A program made the translations under genes and the position numbers. Below, in pieces: positions 4,808-5,772 of a stretch of DNA of 5,772 nucleotides (the first letter of the stretch is position 1; each line of letters opens with the position of its first letter). The notes beneath the pieces are model-generated. The model worked only from the letters and a program-made list of their open reading frames with translations. It was not told the origin of the DNA and did no database searches. Source of the stretch: Desulfobacterales bacterium (GTDB taxonomy: Bacteria; Desulfobacterota; Desulfobulbia; Desulfobulbales; Desulfocapsaceae); assembly GCA_013042695.1 (NCBI GenBank), contig JABDPQ010000460.1, positions 1-5,772 on the forward strand, written 5' to 3'.

Positions 4808-5772
4808 GTGGGAAAAAAAGTCATTAAATTTATGGATACGTCTTTTCGGGACGGCTTTCAATCAGTATTCGGCACACGGGTCTTGACCGACGATTTTCTT
4901 CCTGCCCTGCAGGCAACCGTTGATGCCGGCATCATGCATCTCGAAGCCGGGGGTGGAGCCCGCTTCCAAAGCCAATTTTTCTACTGCAATGAATCAGCCT
5001 TCGACATGATGGATCGTTTCCGCGCTGAGGTCGGCCCAGATGCCAATTTGCAAACACTCGCCCGTGGCATCAATGTTGTTGCCTTAAGTCAGCAGCCCAA
5101 GGATATGATTGATCTGCACGCCAAAATGTTCAAGAAACACGGGATCACCACTATCCGTAACTTCGATGCACTAAACGATATGAGGAACCTTGAGTATTCA
5201 GGCGAGCGCATTGCCCACCATGGCCTCCATCATCAAATTGTCGTCAGCCTGATGGATCTGCCCCCGGGATGTACCGGTGCCCACACTGCTGAATTTTATC
5301 TTGAGCGGCTCCAGCAGATTTTAGATTCCGATATTCCCTTCCACTCCATCTGCTTCAAGGACGCCAGCGGCACGGCCAATCCCAGGAAAGTTTATAACAC
5401 CTTCACGGGTGCTCGAAAAATGGTCTCCGAGGATACCATTCTCTGGTTTCATACACATGATACAGCTGGAATTGGCATCTCCCAGAATCTCGCTGCCATC
5501 GAGGGTGGCGCAGATGGAATTGATCTTTCCAAGAGCCCGGTCAGCGGTGGAACCTGTCAGCCGGATATCCTCTCAATGATGCATGTTCTGAAAGGAACCG
5601 ACTATACGCTTGACCTAGATTATGAGAAGGTACTCGCCGCCGAAGAGTCCTTTGAAGCGGCTATGGAAGATTATTTCTTTCCGCCTGAAGCGAAAATGGT
5701 CTCCCCCACCATCACATTATCACCCATGCCAGGGGGTGCCTTGACTGCAAACACGATGATGATGCGTGACAC
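4808..5772 (+). CDS. Carboxyltransferase subunit, pyruvate carboxylase B / OadA type (3'-truncated)
   Basis: The frame runs off the window after 321 codons. It starts at the GTG at 4808 behind an AAGGAG ribosome site (4795-4800). This is the biotin-dependent carboxyltransferase TIM barrel of pyruvate carboxylase, oxaloacetate decarboxylase alpha and transcarboxylase 5S, which moves CO2 between an oxo-acid and carboxybiotin. Landmarks: DTSFRDGFQS at 10-19 (metal-binding Asp, substrate-binding Arg14 and Gln18; the usual form is DTTLRDAHQS), EAGGGARF (usually EAWGGATF), LARGIN, FDALNDMRNL, CFKDASG with the probable carbamylated Lys184, metal-ligating HTHDTAG (His215, His217), and SPVSGGTCQPD. 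PMPGGALTANTMM marks the start of the funnel region that follows the barrel. Several motif positions differ from the classical enzymes, so the substrate is uncertain. Any biotinyl domain would be in the missing part or a separate gene. It lies in a probable operon with OadG. Confidence 0.9.
   Translation, partial: MGKKVIKFMDTSFRDGFQSVFGTRVLTDDFLPALQATVDAGIMHLEAGGGARFQSQFFYCNESAFDMMDRFRAEVGPDANLQTLARGINVVALSQQPKDMIDLHAKMFKKHGITTIRNFDALNDMRNLEYSGERIAHHGLHHQIVVSLMDLPPGCTGAHTAEFYLERLQQILDSDIPFHSICFKDASGTANPRKVYNTFTGARKMVSEDTILWFHTHDTAGIGISQNLAAIEGGADGIDLSKSPVSGGTCQPDILSMMHVLKGTDYTLDLDYEKVLAAEESFEAAMEDYFFPPEAKMVSPTITLSPMPGGALTANTMMMRD

Overview
The window looks like a chromosomal stretch from a Gram-negative, probably anaerobic bacterium. 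A deltaproteobacterial (Desulfobacterota, Desulfobulbales-like) host is my best guess. It rests on the OadG plus stand-alone carboxyltransferase pair, an outer-membrane-type glycine-zipper lipoprotein, a GtrA protein and moderate base composition. This is inference from gene content; no rRNA or other marker is present.

Layout, left to right. Bases 1-831 (+) hold the 3' part of a beta-CASP metallo-beta-lactamase RNA-processing protein. It converges on a glycine-zipper lipoprotein of the 17 kDa surface-antigen type (928-1386, -), which has a plausible promoter overlapped by a 13-bp palindrome. Next, on the minus strand, comes a broken gene for a small secreted protein (1507-1788), just downstream of an intact pyrF (1811-2527, orotidine 5'-phosphate decarboxylase). 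A gtrA-type four-helix membrane protein (2711-3181, -) lies upstream of pyrF. The 183-bp gap between gtrA and pyrF holds a plus-strand fragment resembling the start of an alpha/beta hydrolase, and a leader hairpin before pyrF.

Bases 3182-4137 are a gene-poor, partly AT-rich region of almost 1 kb. It contains several inverted repeats, including a strong hairpin at 3464-3498, and a candidate plus-strand promoter at 3900-3928.

From 4138 to the end the plus strand carries a probable operon: an ABM-fold small protein (4138-4422), an OadG-like sodium-pump decarboxylase gamma subunit (4464-4727), and the start of a divergent pyruvate/oxaloacetate-type carboxyltransferase (4808 to the window edge). 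OadG and a carboxyltransferase normally work with a biotin carrier and an OadB beta subunit in a membrane complex that couples decarboxylation to Na+ export, or in a related biotin-dependent carboxylase. Those partners would be expected downstream, outside the window. The ABM protein in front is the least expected member.

The items most worth a second look are the ABM/OadG/carboxyltransferase grouping, the multiply lesioned secreted-protein gene behind pyrF, and the structured non-coding stretch before the operon. I found no CRISPR array, tRNA, rRNA or intact mobile element.
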